NCBI RefSeq assembly: GCF_028736235.1
Contig: NZ_CP117884.1
Coordinates: 1,612,001-1,676,000 of the forward strand
Reading direction: 5' to 3'
Source of the DNA: Lacticaseibacillus pabuli
Lineage (GTDB): Bacteria; Bacillota; Bacilli; Lactobacillales; Lactobacillaceae
Length of the DNA: 64,000 bases
In this document: positions 50,286-58,405 of the stretch, piece by piece
How positions within the stretch are numbered: position 1 is the first letter of the stretch
Layout: each line of letters begins with the position of its first letter
The notes under the pieces: generated by a model
Seen by the model: the letters and a program-made list of their open reading frames with translations, nothing else
Database searches by the model: none
What the model was told of the DNA's origin: nothing
Program-made: the position numbers and the translations under genes

Positions 50286-52049
50286 TCACGCCTCCCATCG
50301 CTCTAGAGTTTTTAGAATCAGTTTGTAGTAAAAGTTCTTATCAACCTTGTCTGCAAAGTCGGTGAACATGTTGTTACCCTGTTCGTCGTAAAGCTTGTCG
50401 TTGTATAGCAACATCTCTTCGGGCGCGTTGGGAAACTTGACCATGCCGTCATCCATTCGCTTCTTAAACAGGTGAATGCCCTTGCCCTTTGCAGCGAACA
50501 CACGGTTGATGTGTTGGTACTTGTTGCCGTCATCATCAAACGTACCCTTGTAAGTGCGTCCGGCCTGAATGACGAATTGGAACAGATGTGGCTTGTCCAT
50601 GTTCTCCATGAGCGTATCAACTACATCCTTGCCGTAGATAACCTTGTTCACGATTGCAATATCAACAATCCGGGTGCTGTTGTTGCGGAATGCGGAGTCA
50701 CTCTTGTAACGGGAAACATCCCCGCCTTTGGTCTTGAGTGAACCGTCATCGTGCACGCCCACATAGTTGTTAACATCTTTTTGAACTAGCTTGGTGAAAT
50801 GGTCGTGCTCAAGACTCAATTTGAACTCTTGCTCCCATTCCTTCTCAATCTGCTCCAGAATTGTGTCTGTGGCGTTTGGCCGCTTAATGAATGCAATCCC
50901 ATCAGTGTTCTGTTGCACGTGCTCAACGAACGGCGAGAGCCGCTCACAGAGCTGATAGATTGCGGACTGACTGTAAAAGTTAACGGACTTTGCAGCGGCG
51001 GGGTTGTACAGCATTGAATACTCACTGCGCAAGTTCCCATACACACTGTTGATAATGATTTTCTGTGCAGCGGCAAGCTTGGGATTGACCTTCTTGTTGC
51101 GAATCCGGTCATCCATAATCTGCTTGTAAGTCCCTGACGCCGGACCCAAGATGTTCAGGTTCAGAATGATATGCGGGAACATTGAGGTGACATCCCACAT
51201 TGTTACGTCCTTGAATACCTTGCGGGTGGTGTTGGCACCATGAATCCCACCAAAGCCAAACTGCACGTCACAGTCCCATGCCCGAATGTTGATATGGCCT
51301 TTGTCTTTAGTCATCCATAAATCCTTGACTTCGGGTGGTACGGCCTCCAACATCTGATAGTTACCGTCTGCATCCAGTGCCCCAACTCGGGGTGTGGACC
51401 AGCGTGTTAACGGCTTGTCCAGGATAATGCCGGTGCTAATGGTGGTGGTGTTCCAGTCATTAGCCTTCTTAGCGGGCCGCTTCATCATGCCAATCAGTTC
51501 ATTTTTCGCTTCAAAGTAATCGTCACGGCGCATCTTGAAGACCTGGACCGTATTCCAAACATCATAGGAACAGTAGTAAAAGACTTCTTCGAGTTCCTCA
51601 GGTGTCAGCTTGCGGTTAATATCGAACGGCACGGTTGATTCAAGGATCATGCGGCCTAAGTTCGCTTCAATCTTTTTGAGCCCCGGGCGGCTTACATCAA
51701 TCTGTTGAAAGCAATCGTAAGTGCCTTGCAGCATGGTCTCTCGACCCACGGTAGTATCGCGGCTGTTGATGATGGTATCGTTCAGTGCCTTAATCTGTTC
51801 AGGATTCCAGCCCTCAAGCATCTTTGGCAGAATGCGGTCATCATAGAAGTGGTTGTTGTAACCCACTAATTGCTTGCCCTTTATCAGGTCAACCGCCTCT
51901 GCGTAGCCATTAGAAAAGCTACCATCCGGTAGCCTCTCAATGCCGTTTGAATGGAACTTGCCAACGGTCTTACCGTCCAAGTCCTTAAAAACAGCGATAT
52001 TGTCGTGAGCGAAAACTTCAATGTCATATACCAAAATTGGTTTCGTCAT
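50286..52049 (-). CDS. DNA polymerase, family B with 3'-5' exonuclease
   Basis: 587 residues from the ATG at 52049 after GAGGAG. Exonuclease motifs: VYDIEVF near residue 8, VGYNNHFYDDR near 64, YYCSYDVWNT near 165. Polymerase motifs: MWDVTSMFPHIILN (motif A), AAQKIIINSVYGNLRS (motif B), QQNTDGIAFI (motif C). In motif C the usual DTDS reads NTDG; the second, essential Asp is kept. The enzyme would copy phage DNA with the helicase-primase encoded three bases downstream. Confidence 0.88.
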   Translation of the reverse strand: MTKPILVYDIEVFAHDNIAVFKDLDGKTVGKFHSNGIERLPDGSFSNGYAEAVDLIKGKQLVGYNNHFYDDRILPKMLEGWNPEQIKALNDTIINSRDTTVGRETMLQGTYDCFQQIDVSRPGLKKIEANLGRMILESTVPFDINRKLTPEELEEVFYYCSYDVWNTVQVFKMRRDDYFEAKNELIGMMKRPAKKANDWNTTTISTGIILDKPLTRWSTPRVGALDADGNYQMLEAVPPEVKDLWMTKDKGHINIRAWDCDVQFGFGGIHGANTTRKVFKDVTMWDVTSMFPHIILNLNILGPASGTYKQIMDDRIRNKKVNPKLAAAQKIIINSVYGNLRSEYSMLYNPAAAKSVNFYSQSAIYQLCERLSPFVEHVQQNTDGIAFIKRPNATDTILEQIEKEWEQEFKLSLEHDHFTKLVQKDVNNYVGVHDDGSLKTKGGDVSRYKSDSAFRNNSTRIVDIAIVNKVIYGKDVVDTLMENMDKPHLFQFVIQAGRTYKGTFDDDGNKYQHINRVFAAKGKGIHLFKKRMDDGMVKFPNAPEEMLLYNDKLYDEQGNNMFTDFADKVDKNFYYKLILKTLERWEA

Positions 52050-52121
52050 TGTGTCACTCCTCATTGAATAACGTGCTTGTTATTTCGTTGCCACGATTAG
52101 TGTTCACAATCCGTGAACAGG

Positions 52122-52745
52122 TTACTTCTTGAGCTTCTTTACGTCGGCGTAAGCGAACTTACCGAACTTTTTTACTTCGACCATGATGTTCTTGCCAATG
52201 ATGGAATCAGCCTTTTCAACCGGAACGCCGAACTTCTTTTCGAAGTCTTCATAGCGCTTGGTCTTCTTGGTAGCAACAGGGAAATACTGGTGACGTGCTT
52301 CGCTGTAAGTGCTGTAACTCATCTTTGATTCGTAAGGCTTCTCGTTGTACTGGAACCCGATACGGATTGCTACACCGTCATCCTTGACAGAATCAATCTT
52401 GGTCTCGAACAATTCGCCGGCATCCTTTTCAGGATCAAACTTGTTCACCATGTCTACTTCCCAAAGTGAGTCGAAGTTATCGTAGTGGTAAATGTCGCGC
52501 TTCTCGCCCATCTTGTCTGACACGCGGTCAAAATCAACGCCGTAGTTGTCGAGCACCTGTTTCTCAACCTTCTTGAGCTGGTCGGGGTCATCAACGTAAG
52601 TGTTGCTGTCACGGTCATAACGCTGCTTGTGGAACTTGATTTCGTAGAGCTCACCGGTATCTGGTGATAGGTAGCTGAGTACCACCGTGTTGTTGTCATC
52701 CTTGTAAACTACGTCAATAAGTTCTGCATCCTTGATAAGTGTCAT
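52122..52745 (-). CDS. Replication-module protein (possible ssDNA-binding)
   Basis: 207 residues (LIDVVYKDDNNTVVLSYLSP, then AIRIGFQYNEKPYESKMSYS and VEVKKFGKFAYADVKKLKK). Its place between the DUF1351 gene and the polymerase, acidic-basic pattern and beta-rich centre fit the small proteins that serve as single-strand binders in such modules. I see no firm family motif. Confidence 0.65.
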   Translation of the reverse strand: MTLIKDAELIDVVYKDDNNTVVLSYLSPDTGELYEIKFHKQRYDRDSNTYVDDPDQLKKVEKQVLDNYGVDFDRVSDKMGEKRDIYHYDNFDSLWEVDMVNKFDPEKDAGELFETKIDSVKDDGVAIRIGFQYNEKPYESKMSYSTYSEARHQYFPVATKKTKRYEDFEKKFGVPVEKADSIIGKNIMVEVKKFGKFAYADVKKLKK

Positions 52746-53548
52746 TAATAGTTCTCCTTTTCTGTGAACGTGATATTGTTGTCAGTCATGAATTGCTTGA
52801 CTGCTGGTGCGAGTGCTGCGGGAACCGTGAACGTGTAACTTTGTACGGTCTGCGGCTCTGGTGCTGGTTCGTTGTTAACGTGAGACTGGAGTGCGGCCTC
52901 AGCATTCTTACGACGGATGTTGTCCTGGTTTGCCAGGGTCACCGCGTCAGTCAGATTGTGAGTTGATAGGTAGTAACTCATGATGGTTGTTGAATCAGCC
53001 ATGAGGTTGATTGCAGCGATATCTTTGGCGGTACTATCCAGCCAACTTGCTACCATCTCTTCAACTTTGGTGTCGCTGGTGCTCTTGTTAAGAGCAGATG
53101 GATTATCAATCAGAAAGTCTTCAACGCTGAGCGGGAACTTGTCGTAGGCTTGAACGTGCAATGCGAACAACTGTTCGATACCATCTTTGCGCTGCTCTCG
53201 TTCCTGTTCCTCAAGGGTTTTAATCTGTGCATCCATCGCATTATTGGCATCCTTAACCGTGCTGGTAATGAGATTGACCTCATCCTCAAACTCGGTGTAG
53301 TTGCCCATGATTGACTTATGGATGTTGATGCGATAATCGTTAAGCGCCTTAACCTGTTTGTTAATCTGAGCACGTAACTTCTTGTTGGTTGCAACGGTCT
53401 CTTCGGTCACCTCAACGCTTTTAACGTTCTCAGCAAGCCGGATTGCCGATGCTTTGATTGCTTCGTAATCCTTGAAAACCACATTGCCTGGTGTGTATGT
53501 CACTGAATCAGGCTTGAGTGGCATTAACTCGTTTGCTGTTTCTGCCAT
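52745..53548 (-). CDS. DUF1351-family protein
   Basis: 267 residues after AGGAGG. A long helical part (RAQINKQVKALNDYRINIHK, DANNAMDAQIKTLEEQEREQ) and the spacing of segments fit DUF1351, found in replication/recombination modules of Firmicute phages, often next to an MBL-fold gene as here. Exact role unknown. It overlaps the next gene by one base. Confidence 0.8.
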   Translation of the reverse strand: MAETANELMPLKPDSVTYTPGNVVFKDYEAIKASAIRLAENVKSVEVTEETVATNKKLRAQINKQVKALNDYRINIHKSIMGNYTEFEDEVNLITSTVKDANNAMDAQIKTLEEQEREQRKDGIEQLFALHVQAYDKFPLSVEDFLIDNPSALNKSTSDTKVEEMVASWLDSTAKDIAAINLMADSTTIMSYYLSTHNLTDAVTLANQDNIRRKNAEAALQSHVNNEPAPEPQTVQSYTFTVPAALAPAVKQFMTDNNITFTEKENY

Positions 53549-53559
53549 ACTGCCTCCTA

Positions 53560-54177
53560 TTAGTAGAAGCGCGCTGATTTATGAAGCTGAATCCAGTCAC
53601 TCTTCTCTGAACGGCGGTGCAAGTAGTAAAAGGCTTTGGCGTCTTGGGTTGATAAGTGGCGCAATGCCCCATCAACCGCGCTGTATCCGAACATCTTTTG
53701 ATCCTTGCCCATAATGGCTTTAATCTTGTCGCGGTCATGATTGGCCTCGAGAAAGAAGTGGTCGTACTTTTTATCAGGGCAATACTTGAGGCTGTACGTA
53801 TCGGTTACGAACATGTATGCCTCGCCCTTGTAGTCCCACGTCCAGCCAAGAACTTGTACATCGTGTGGCGCATGGAATGGGGTAATCACTGTATCTGTCA
53901 GGATGATTGGCTCTTGTTCATGAGCAACAATATCCATCTTGCAGCGGTCATTAACTTCTTGGTCCCCAATGAACTTGATGTTGGGAAAGAACTTATGAAT
54001 CTGTCGGTACGTTGCGGGATTCAGATGGTCGCTGTGAACATGGCTAATCAAAATGTATTTGACGCCGTACAGCGAGTCTTTAATCCGTTTGAAGGGCAAG
54101 CCAATATCAAACATCAATTCCTTGTTGATAACCACGCAATTGCCCGCGCTACTTGAACCTATAATCTTGTATTCCAA
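53560..54177 (-). CDS. MBL-fold metallohydrolase
   Basis: 205 residues from a TTG at 54177 preceded by GAAGGA. LISHVHSDHLNPATYRQIHK is the HxHxDH metal motif and MFVTDTYSL a second metal residue site. Phage members of this type are thought to act as nucleases in recombination or replication; the substrate is not shown here. Confidence 0.85.
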   Translation of the reverse strand: MEYKIIGSSSAGNCVVINKELMFDIGLPFKRIKDSLYGVKYILISHVHSDHLNPATYRQIHKFFPNIKFIGDQEVNDRCKMDIVAHEQEPIILTDTVITPFHAPHDVQVLGWTWDYKGEAYMFVTDTYSLKYCPDKKYDHFFLEANHDRDKIKAIMGKDQKMFGYSAVDGALRHLSTQDAKAFYYLHRRSEKSDWIQLHKSARFY

Positions 54178-54230
54178 ACGTGAATCCTTCTTTCCGGGCT
54201 AAGTGGAATCAACCCGGGTTACTGTATTGG

Positions 54231-54455
54231 TCACTTTGATTTCACCTCACCTTGTCGCACTGCGGTCATGTAGTAACCGTAGCTATATGAGGAGTCTGTT
54301 TCTAAATCACCAACCTCTGCAAAATCAAGGTCGGTGTTGTTATGAGCGGTGCGGAGTCCGGTGTATAGGCCCATCTCGTAAGCCGCCTTCACCATCTGAT
54401 TCAGGTGGTAACCCTTGGCATCGTAGTGGGTCTGAGAATCAAACTTCATTAGCAT
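54231..54455 (-). CDS. Hypothetical early protein (74 aa)
   Basis: Most likely start ATG at 54455 (MLMKFDSQTHYDAKGYHLNQ) following GAGGTG inside the previous gene; 54449 is an alternative. LETDSSYSYGYYMTAVRQGE ends it. No family. Confidence 0.58.
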   Translation of the reverse strand: MLMKFDSQTHYDAKGYHLNQMVKAAYEMGLYTGLRTAHNNTDLDFAEVGDLETDSSYSYGYYMTAVRQGEVKSK

Positions 54456-54654
54456 CAAGCACACCTCGTTCCCGAATTGCTGCAATCAGCGCATCATACA
54501 ATTGATTGTCTTCGATCCACTGTGGGTCCGGTTGGTCTGGTGTGTAAATCCGTAATGCGAACTTGTCCAGACATACGTTGTGGTGCCGCTTGAGTAGTAG
54601 GTCTAGTTGCGCGCCGGTTAAGGTGTAGTGCGCATTCTCTGCAAAGTTAGTCAT
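54439..54654 (-). CDS. Hypothetical early protein (71 aa)
   Basis: 71 residues (MTNFAENAHYTLTGAQLDLL, DNQLYDALIAAIRERGVLDA). Helical and mixed charge. It overlaps its neighbours by eight and 17 bases. Confidence 0.6.
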   Translation of the reverse strand: MTNFAENAHYTLTGAQLDLLLKRHHNVCLDKFALRIYTPDQPDPQWIEDNQLYDALIAAIRERGVLDANEV

Positions 54655-55009
54655 GTTTCGCCTCCACGGTGTAGCCGTCTAGCCAGGCACGAGCAAAAGC
54701 GTTAGCACTGATTCCAAAAGCAAAGAGTTCATCGCGAATGAAGTCGTCATTGCTATCTCTTGGATAATTGAGTAAGTCGAAAGCAGAAGCAAGACTATAC
54801 TGTTTGTGCTTGCATTCATCAATCCAGCTTGCCACCGTCTGTGGCACTGCGACCTTGCCAGCCGCGTCATAGTCGTGAATTAGTGTCTGATATGGCTCGT
54901 CATTAATTGTGAAATTGTCTTCGCCATACTCGGCTGCGGCTTCTGATTCAGCATCGTACATCAAGCCTAGTACCCGCATAAACACATCTCGTTTGCTCTC
55001 ACCTGTCAT
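54647..55009 (-). CDS. DUF1642-family protein
   Basis: 120 residues from the ATG at 55009 after GAGGG. The C-terminal VPQTVASWIDECKHKQYSLA ... FARAWLDGYTVE is the DUF1642 pattern common in early regions of lactic phages. Its N-terminus (SKRDVFMRVLGLMYDAESEA) resembles that of the next gene upstream (TKRDVFLEALENYIETLEPS), so the two may be diverged copies. Confidence 0.75.
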   Translation of the reverse strand: MTGESKRDVFMRVLGLMYDAESEAAAEYGEDNFTINDEPYQTLIHDYDAAGKVAVPQTVASWIDECKHKQYSLASAFDLLNYPRDSNDDFIRDELFAFGISANAFARAWLDGYTVEAKHD

Positions 55010-55343
55010 CAGATTTTCCCTCTTTAAAGACATATTCATCAGTTTTAATCTCGAATTTTCTCATGATGGTTTCGCAAGTAGCTAGCGCGCTATTATAAAA
55101 TTCGAACAAATCATCCGCATCAATGCCTGTCGGACTTCTCATGTAGTCATCCCATGCGTCTTCGCGTTTAGCTACATAGCAGCTATGAAGCTGTAAGAGT
55201 ACATTTCTAGCGTCATCTAATTCGGCCGCATCATAACGTGCAACTTCGCTGATAAATTCAGCAGCCGCCTCGTCCGACGGCTCAAGTGTTTCGATATAGT
55301 TTTCTAACGCTTCCAAAAACACGTCCCGTTTAGTCTCTGTCAT
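54999..55343 (-). CDS. Hypothetical early protein (114 aa)
   Basis: ATG at 55343 (MTETKRDVFLEALENYIETL) after GGAGGC. It shares the start pattern KRDVF with the DUF1642 gene but not its C-terminus. Strongly acidic N-half (LEPSDEAAAEFISEVARYDA). It overlaps both neighbours. Confidence 0.62.
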   Translation of the reverse strand: MTETKRDVFLEALENYIETLEPSDEAAAEFISEVARYDAAELDDARNVLLQLHSCYVAKREDAWDDYMRSPTGIDADDLFEFYNSALATCETIMRKFEIKTDEYVFKEGKSDDR

Positions 55344-55473
55344 GTTCTGCCTCCGCCATCGCCGCAACAATGCGACGGTTGAGTGTGTCCCAGTAACTAG
55401 TCATTTCGTCTAGTTGCCGGATATCTTTGATTTGCGCCTGGGTAAATTCACCTGCATTCGTCTCATTGCTCAT
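55330..55473 (-). CDS. Small early protein (47 aa)
   Basis: Read directly: MSNETNAGEFTQAQIKDIRQ, then LDEMTSYWDTLNRRIVAAMA and EAEHDRD. GGAGGTG lies seven bases before the ATG. The sequence around its start, GAGGTGACTGACGATG-like, is nearly the same as before the methyltransferase gene. No function assigned. Confidence 0.6.
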   Translation of the reverse strand: MSNETNAGEFTQAQIKDIRQLDEMTSYWDTLNRRIVAAMAEAEHDRD

Positions 55474-55933
55474 CGTCAGTCACCTCCACCGGTTTGTTGT
55501 AAATTACAATTGCGCTCGGAAATGGGGCTGAATTACCTGGCACTCCGTTTTGTTCAAACTTTAGTCGCCCCCGAAGAAACTCGATGCTAGCCTTTCCAAA
55601 TATGAAGTCATGCCAATAGCTTGTGTCAGTCCGCGCTGGAATCAATAAGACTATTGTTAAATTGGTCTCGCTGGCAGTCTTACAAGCTTTTTCGATCCAT
55701 TGCCGCAAATTCCGGCCGTACGGCGGATTAAGGAATAGTGGTCCCTTTATTGTTGCCCAGTCTTGGCTTAGCGCGTCGTCCTGTTCAGTGAAGTACCTGT
55801 CGCATTTGTGGTTACTATCGCTGGCTGCCAGGTCAAAACCAAAATGATACTTGGCATCGAGCTGGTCAAACATCGCTTGTGGTGTCTCCCAGTCTTCCTT
55901 GTTGCTTGAAAATAAAGCGCTATTGATTGCCAT
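55463..55933 (-). CDS. Phage N6-adenine DNA methyltransferase (Dam-type)
   Basis: 156 residues. DLAASDSNHKCDRYFTEQDD and PLFLNPPYGRNLRQWIEKAC give the SAM-binding and NPPY catalytic motifs of the small phage Dam family. It may shield phage DNA from host restriction or tune replication. No restriction enzyme gene is next to it. Start has GAGGTG seven bases upstream. Confidence 0.9.
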   Translation of the reverse strand: MAINSALFSSNKEDWETPQAMFDQLDAKYHFGFDLAASDSNHKCDRYFTEQDDALSQDWATIKGPLFLNPPYGRNLRQWIEKACKTASETNLTIVLLIPARTDTSYWHDFIFGKASIEFLRGRLKFEQNGVPGNSAPFPSAIVIYNKPVEVTDDEQ

Positions 55934-56239
55934 CGTCAGTCACCTCTTCTTTTTCGCAGTCTTGCAAGCCGTAATGATTGATTTCCGCTTCGGTGAACTC
56001 AAAGTCATCGGTATCATCATCAGCAGTAGCAACAGTCAAATCATCAATCCCGATACCGCCATCTGGCTTTTTCCAGTAATATAAAGGAACATGTGGCACA
56101 TGGAGCGACCAAGCTCTGAAATATCGTAGTCAGCAGCATCTTTGCCCCTATACAGTGTCGCTTGGTCATTAGACGTAAATCGCTGAATGTAGTTGCTCCA
56201 CCATTCACCGTCATCATTTTCTATTACATATAGCTTCAT
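55920..56239 (-). pseudogene. Small early gene split by a -1 shift
   Basis: ATG at 56239 (MKLYVIENDDGEWWSNYIQR) overlaps the stop before it by ATGA. The zero frame ends early at 56036 with QMAVSGLMI. A -1 shift at the A5 run (56068-56072) continues into KKPDGGIGIDDLTVATADDD and on to NQ-stop at 55920, a far more protein-like ending that overlaps the methyltransferase start. Either a recent frameshift or recoding; the joined product would have about 106 residues. Confidence 0.5.
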
Positions 56240-56458
56240 TTTTCTTCCTCCCTGATCCACAAGTCTTCCATCCGGCATCCCAGATACTTGGCCAGCTTCT
56301 CTAGCTCCTCGGCGTATATCTTGCTGCCATTCTGTATTGATGCCATGCGCTTGGCGCCCACACCGCTGTATACGCCGAGCATGTGCCAGCTTCCGGCGTA
56401 CTTGGTGCGCGACGGTGGTAAAATCACTGAGTGAAAACTGTTTAAAATCGGTAGTCAT
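56236..56458 (-). pseudogene. XRE-like regulator with start in another frame
   Basis: AAGGAG lies eight bases before the ATG at 56458, but that frame (MTTDFKQFSLSDFTTVAHQV) runs on into the next gene. A neighbouring frame holds the XRE-like text GVGAKRMASIQNGSKIYAEE LEKLAKYLGCRMEDLWI and ends at 56236, exactly at the ATGA of the following gene. Only a GTG without a ribosome site could start it. I read this as a small regulator with a frameshift near 56400. Confidence 0.45.
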
Positions 56459-56709
56459 GGTATAATCTCCTTATAGATATCTTTGTTTAATAGTCGTGTT
56501 CTGAGTCCGTTGCGGTTGCGTCCGTAGCGGGCTTTTTTTCTTGCTTCAACCAACATGCCCTGAGCCATTACCAGTCCACGTGCAACACCGGCATAGAAGA
56601 CGGCGTTGTAGGTATCGTCGGAATCCTCGAACGCACCTGACTTGTTAAGTTCAGATTCACAAGCCTGGTTTAGTCGGCTGAACAATTGCTGTTCCTGTTC
56701 ATTAGTCAT
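56455..56709 (-). CDS. Hypothetical early protein (84 aa)
   Basis: 84 residues (MTNEQEQQLFSRLNQACESE, then AVFYAGVARGLVMAQGMLVE). Helical, with a basic end (RKKARYGRNRNGLRTRLL). It overlaps both neighbours by four bases. No family. Confidence 0.62.
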   Translation of the reverse strand: MTNEQEQQLFSRLNQACESELNKSGAFEDSDDTYNAVFYAGVARGLVMAQGMLVEARKKARYGRNRNGLRTRLLNKDIYKEIIP

Positions 56710-56873
56710 CGTGTTACGACCTCTCTTGCTTCATACTTTTTGTGCGCCTTGAGCTCGTTCAGTTTCTTGGTGGTCAGGGTTAAGAGCCAACGCCAGTTTT
56801 CATCACCGGTTGTAATCGTTTCGGAAACGGCCTTACTCTGCATTTCCTTAAGCGTTGTTTCCGTGTCATTCAT
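56706..56873 (-). CDS. Small early protein (55 aa)
   Basis: ATG at 56873 (MNDTETTLKEMQSKAVSETI) with AAGGAGG eight bases upstream; the longer frame starts inside the previous gene. Ends KKYEAREVVTR. No domain. Confidence 0.6.
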   Translation of the reverse strand: MNDTETTLKEMQSKAVSETITTGDENWRWLLTLTTKKLNELKAHKKYEAREVVTR

Positions 56874-57036
56874 TCTTGTCACCTCCTTTCGTTGCGAAGA
56901 GTGGTTCATCGTTCCAGAACACTTTGTCCAGCCAACGTTTGAAACTCTGTGGTGCCAGTTTCAGCATCAGCAAGGTAACCATTCCACAAACTGCGAGCAA
57001 TAATCCAAACACTGTTGCGTCATAAAGTGCTGCCAT
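56866..57036 (-). CDS. Small membrane protein (56 aa)
   Basis: ATG at 57036 (MAALYDATVFGLLLAVCGMV) after GGAGCGG. One or two spans, then SFKRWLDKVFWNDEPLF. It overlaps the upstream gene's stop by one base. Unknown function. Confidence 0.6.
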   Translation of the reverse strand: MAALYDATVFGLLLAVCGMVTLLMLKLAPQSFKRWLDKVFWNDEPLFATKGGDKNE

Positions 57037-57254
57037 CAGAACCGCTCCAATCCGTGAACATCTAGCCAAGCTTTCATCCGGTCAAGGTTAATCAGGTAGT
57101 AGCCCTTTTCCCGCTGCGGGTATTGAACTACGGTGCCTTCAAGCTCCTTGCGGTAATGATTCAGAGCACCCTCACGATGCTGACTTGGATTGCCAACGAA
57201 CCACGGACGGCTCTTACCCGAGATGTTGATAACCTGTGATAATGTGACGAACAT
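57036..57254 (-). CDS. Small DNA-binding protein, excisionase-like position
   Basis: 72 residues after AAGGAGG. MFVTLSQVINISGKSRPWFV ... REGALNHYRKELEGTVVQYP ... YYLINLDRMKAWLDVHGLER has the look of a short winged-helix or MerR-type DNA binder. Second gene of the early rightward-lysis transcript, directly after the Cro-like gene, where excisionases or antirepressors are found. Confidence 0.6.
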   Translation of the reverse strand: MFVTLSQVINISGKSRPWFVGNPSQHREGALNHYRKELEGTVVQYPQREKGYYLINLDRMKAWLDVHGLERF

Positions 57255-57256
57255 GA

Positions 57257-57505
57257 TTACACCTCCTTAGTCGAGTTATCTACGAATGATTCGTAGTCAC
57301 TAGGCAAAAAAATAATGGACTGTAAGGGTTGTTTAACAAGCAGTGAAAATGCATAGGCTCGGTCAGTCCGCATGACTCGACGATATTTTTCATATTCAAT
57401 GTACGTTTTGGCACTGATACCAAGGGCTTTAGCAACATCTTCTTGGGACATATGCAAGTTTGTTCGTGCTCCTTCAAGTGTCAGTGTCGGTTTGATTTCT
57501 GTCAT
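57257..57505 (-). CDS. Cro-like XRE regulator
   Basis: 82 residues from the ATG at 57505, which has AAAGGAGG eight bases upstream. HTH text: ARTNLHMSQEDVAKALGISA KTYIEYEKYRRVMRTDRAYA. It is the first gene of the minus-strand early transcript and faces the CI-like gene across a 154-base control region with TGTACA-type boxes, as Cro does. Confidence 0.85.
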   Translation of the reverse strand: MTEIKPTLTLEGARTNLHMSQEDVAKALGISAKTYIEYEKYRRVMRTDRAYAFSLLVKQPLQSIIFLPSDYESFVDNSTKEV

Positions 57506-57533
57506 TTGCTCATGCCTCCTTTCAACAGGATTA

Positions 57534-57562
57534 AATATACTACGAATAAAATGTACACGCAA
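57534..57562 (-). promoter_or_regulatory. Early lytic promoter (PR-like)
   Basis: Minus strand TTGCGT (57562-57557), 17-bp spacer, TATATT (57539-57534), 29 bases before the Cro-like start. The spacer contains one operator box, so bound repressor would block it. Confidence 0.75.
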
Positions 57563-57626
57563 GCTAAATTCCGAATAAAATGTAATTAATTCTGTACATT
57601 TCTACGTATAGGGTGTACATTATTGG
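57543..57626. promoter_or_regulatory. Lysogeny operator boxes
   Basis: CGAATAAAATGTACA (57543-57557), CGAATAAAATGTAAT (57572-57586), and, inverted, TGTACATTTCTACG (57593) and TGTACATTATTGG (57614). The common core is AATGTACA or its complement TGTACATT. Two boxes lie over the minus-strand promoter and two toward the CI-like gene. Confidence 0.75.
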
Positions 57627-57659
57627 CAGAACATATATGGTAGGAAACGAGGTAAAGAC

Positions 57660-57986
57660 ATGGACACGGGTGAAGCAATTAAAAAGCTACGCAAAGAGCA
57701 TCACCAGACGCAAGCTGAACTAGGCAAGATACTTGGTGTCGCCTCGACAACGGTTTCTTCATGGGAACGAGGCGCGGCATTTCCGCTTATGACTACCGCC
57801 AAGGCAATGGCAGAGCTATGGAATGTGCCCATTACTGTGATCGCGGGAGATGCTCCACTAGAAAACAGGCCGAAACAGCGTGTGGATATTGCCGACGATG
57901 ATGTAATCATGACGTTTGAGGGTAAGCCAATCCCACCGGAGGATGTTGAACTTATGCGCCGTCTGCTTCGGGGAGGCAAAAAGTAA
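57660..57986 (+). CDS. Short CI-like XRE repressor
   Basis: 108 residues. The N-terminal HTH is IKKLRKEHHQTQAELGKILG VASTTVSSWERGAAFP. The C-terminus is only about 45 residues and lacks the Ser/Lys autocleavage domain of LexA/CI proteins. The next gene, one base on, encodes an ImmA-like metallopeptidase, so induction probably works by cleavage in trans, as in the ImmR/ImmA pair of ICEBs1. AACGAGG precedes the ATG. Confidence 0.85.
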   Translation: MDTGEAIKKLRKEHHQTQAELGKILGVASTTVSSWERGAAFPLMTTAKAMAELWNVPITVIAGDAPLENRPKQRVDIADDDVIMTFEGKPIPPEDVELMRRLLRGGKK

Positions 57987-58403
57987 ATGAACGATTTCCT
58001 GATTAGAGTGCTGAACTATGGCTTTGCTCATGGGGTTGCATATGAGGCCACCACTCTCTTGTCACCAGTTACACCTTGTGCGGCTAATCCAAAACGCAAT
58101 CGGATTGTGATTAACCTGATGTTCCATAATCAACAACAGCTACCGTTCCAGGCTGCGCATGAGATTCAGCACGTGTTGAATCACGATGAAGGAGTGCTCT
58201 ACTTTCACCCCACGACGAAAACAGCAATGGAGTCCGCTGCTAATCGTGGTGCTGTAGACATTCTTGTACCTATGTATTTTGACGGGATTGATCCCGAGGA
58301 TGCAAACGTCACCCGCTTCATGGAGGCATTCGCTATTCCGGGCAACTTAACAGACACGTGCACCGAGGCTATTAGAGTCTGGTACACCAAACGGGGAGAA
58401 TAA
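57987..58403 (+). CDS. ImmA/IrrE-type metallopeptidase
   Basis: 138 residues starting directly after the repressor stop. PFQAAHEIQHVLNHDEGVLY holds the HExxH-type zinc motif (HEIQH), and ESAANRGAVDILVPMYF the usual downstream segment with a third ligand. It should cleave or destabilise the repressor when the SOS or another signal rises. Confidence 0.9.
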   Translation: MNDFLIRVLNYGFAHGVAYEATTLLSPVTPCAANPKRNRIVINLMFHNQQQLPFQAAHEIQHVLNHDEGVLYFHPTTKTAMESAANRGAVDILVPMYFDGIDPEDANVTRFMEAFAIPGNLTDTCTEAIRVWYTKRGE

Positions 58404-58405
58404 GT

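Noticed and set aside
55463..55933. Restriction-modification system
   Set aside because: Only a lone Dam-type methyltransferase; no nuclease or specificity gene beside it.
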